Part shown: in pieces, positions 6,772 to 7,343 of the stretch
Layout of the letters: every line of letters begins with the position of its first letter
How positions within the stretch are numbered: the first letter of the stretch is position 1
NCBI GenBank assembly: GCA_001796415.1
Contig: MGML01000135.1
Span: 2,829-10,171 of the forward strand
Reading direction: 5' to 3'
From: Chloroflexi bacterium RBG_13_46_14
GTDB taxonomy: Bacteria; Chloroflexota; Dehalococcoidia; Dehalococcoidales; UBA2162
Length of the DNA stretch: 7,343 nucleotides
Notes under the pieces: generated by a model
What the model was told of the DNA's origin: nothing
Database searches by the model: none
What the model saw: the letters and a program-made list of their open reading frames with translations, nothing else
Translations under genes and position numbers: made by a program

Positions 6772-7343
6772 GTGAAAACAGAGAAGCAGTGGTCGGAGAT
6801 GACCTGGCAGGAAAAACGCGAGGAGCGTTTTAATAAATGGCTTTCCACCGATGATGTTAAATTTACCAGCCCGGGAGCAGAGAAGAAATATAAGGAACGT
6901 GCCACCCGCATGATAAAAGCCATCAAGATGGAAATTCCCGACCGCGTTCCTGTCCACCTCACCAGCGGTGCTATCATCGCTTATAACGCCGGATTCACAC
7001 TGAAAGACGTAATTTACGACTACTCCAAGATTATGCCCGCCTGGACTAAATGGCTCCAGGATTATGATCAGGATACCAACGATATTCCCGGGTTTTTCCC
7101 CGCCAGGGTATATGAGATTCTCGATTACAAGACAATCAAGTGGCCCGGTCATGGTCTGCCGGATAATGCCAGTCTCCAGAATTTCGTTGAAAGAGAGTAC
7201 ATGCAGGCAGATGAGTACGATCTCTTCCTTAACAATCCCTTTGACTTCGGGACGCGGTATTTTACTCCCCGTACCTGGGGAGCCTTCGAACCTCTGGCGA
7301 ACATCCCTCCGCTGTCATCATACCAGGGACTACCTCAACGCCT
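6772..7343 (+). CDS. Uroporphyrinogen decarboxylase (UroD/MtaA)-like protein, 3' end beyond the window
   Basis: The first 190 codons are visible and the reading frame runs open to the right edge. Visible features: a charged N-terminal region (TWQEKREERFNKWLS), AIKMEIPDRVPVHL, where the IPDRVP segment is typical of the family, then WPGHGLPDNASLQ and FVEREYMQADEYDLFLNNP. These match the catabolic branch of the UroD superfamily that I know from methyltransferase and decarboxylase gene clusters of anaerobes. True HemE would carry a different N-terminus, so heme synthesis is unlikely. Members of this branch are often linked to corrinoid-dependent methyl transfer, but no corrinoid protein is in the window. 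The start is GTG 6772: CGGGAG (6758-6763) lies 8 bases upstream, and an in-frame stop at 6745-6747 limits extension. It probably belongs to the same transcript as the preceding hydrolase. Confidence 0.85.
   Translation, partial: MKTEKQWSEMTWQEKREERFNKWLSTDDVKFTSPGAEKKYKERATRMIKAIKMEIPDRVPVHLTSGAIIAYNAGFTLKDVIYDYSKIMPAWTKWLQDYDQDTNDIPGFFPARVYEILDYKTIKWPGHGLPDNASLQNFVEREYMQADEYDLFLNNPFDFGTRYFTPRTWGAFEPLANIPPLSSYQGLPQR

Noticed and set aside
6748..7152. 134-codon open frame on the minus strand
   Set aside because: It lies antisense to the UroD-like gene, whose protein is clearly recognisable on the + strand.

Overview
The window holds one co-directional cluster on the + strand: five complete or nearly complete genes, plus a sixth cut by the right edge. 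GC looks moderate, starts include TTG and GTG, and intergenic gaps are 60-270 bases. The gene content suggests an anaerobic, metabolically versatile bacterium. The combination of a DUF6282 amidohydrolase, a uroporphyrinogen-decarboxylase-like protein, divergent DapA-like proteins and a 'GWTDGLP'-type protein, together with a GTCATTGCGAG...GAAGCAATC palindrome, recalls uncultured Chloroflexota (Dehalococcoidia-like) or Desulfobacterota. That placement is an impression from family knowledge and was not tested.

Layout, left to right. 9-1238: conserved protein with a GWTDGLP motif, whose true start may lie left of the window. 1423-2484: divergent dihydrodipicolinate-synthase-fold protein. 2634-4442: family 5 ABC-transporter substrate-binding lipoprotein with a clear lipobox. 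4439-4594: a nested palindrome containing a REP-like hairpin. 4648-4675: a good sigma70-type promoter candidate. 4715-5755: a second DapA-fold protein, clearly a paralogue of the first. 5785-5829: a hairpin immediately before the next ribosome binding site. 5843-6709: DUF6282 metal-dependent hydrolase of the amidohydrolase type. 6772-7343: 5' part of a uroporphyrinogen-decarboxylase/MtaA-like protein.

Taken together the genes look like an uptake-and-catabolism cluster for an unknown organic substrate. A lipoprotein captures it outside the membrane, two Schiff-base aldolase/lyase-type enzymes could cleave or hydrate a keto-acid-like intermediate, a metallohydrolase could open an ester, amide or lactone, and a UroD-like protein could act in decarboxylation or methyl transfer. 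The substrate cannot be named from the sequence. No permease or ATPase, corrinoid protein, RNA gene, CRISPR array or transposase gene is visible. No gene-free stretch exceeds 300 bases. The longest gap, 4443-4714, contains the palindrome and the promoter candidate. The gaps at 1239-1422 and 2485-2633 are AT-rich, and I see nothing convincing in them beyond the ribosome binding sites.
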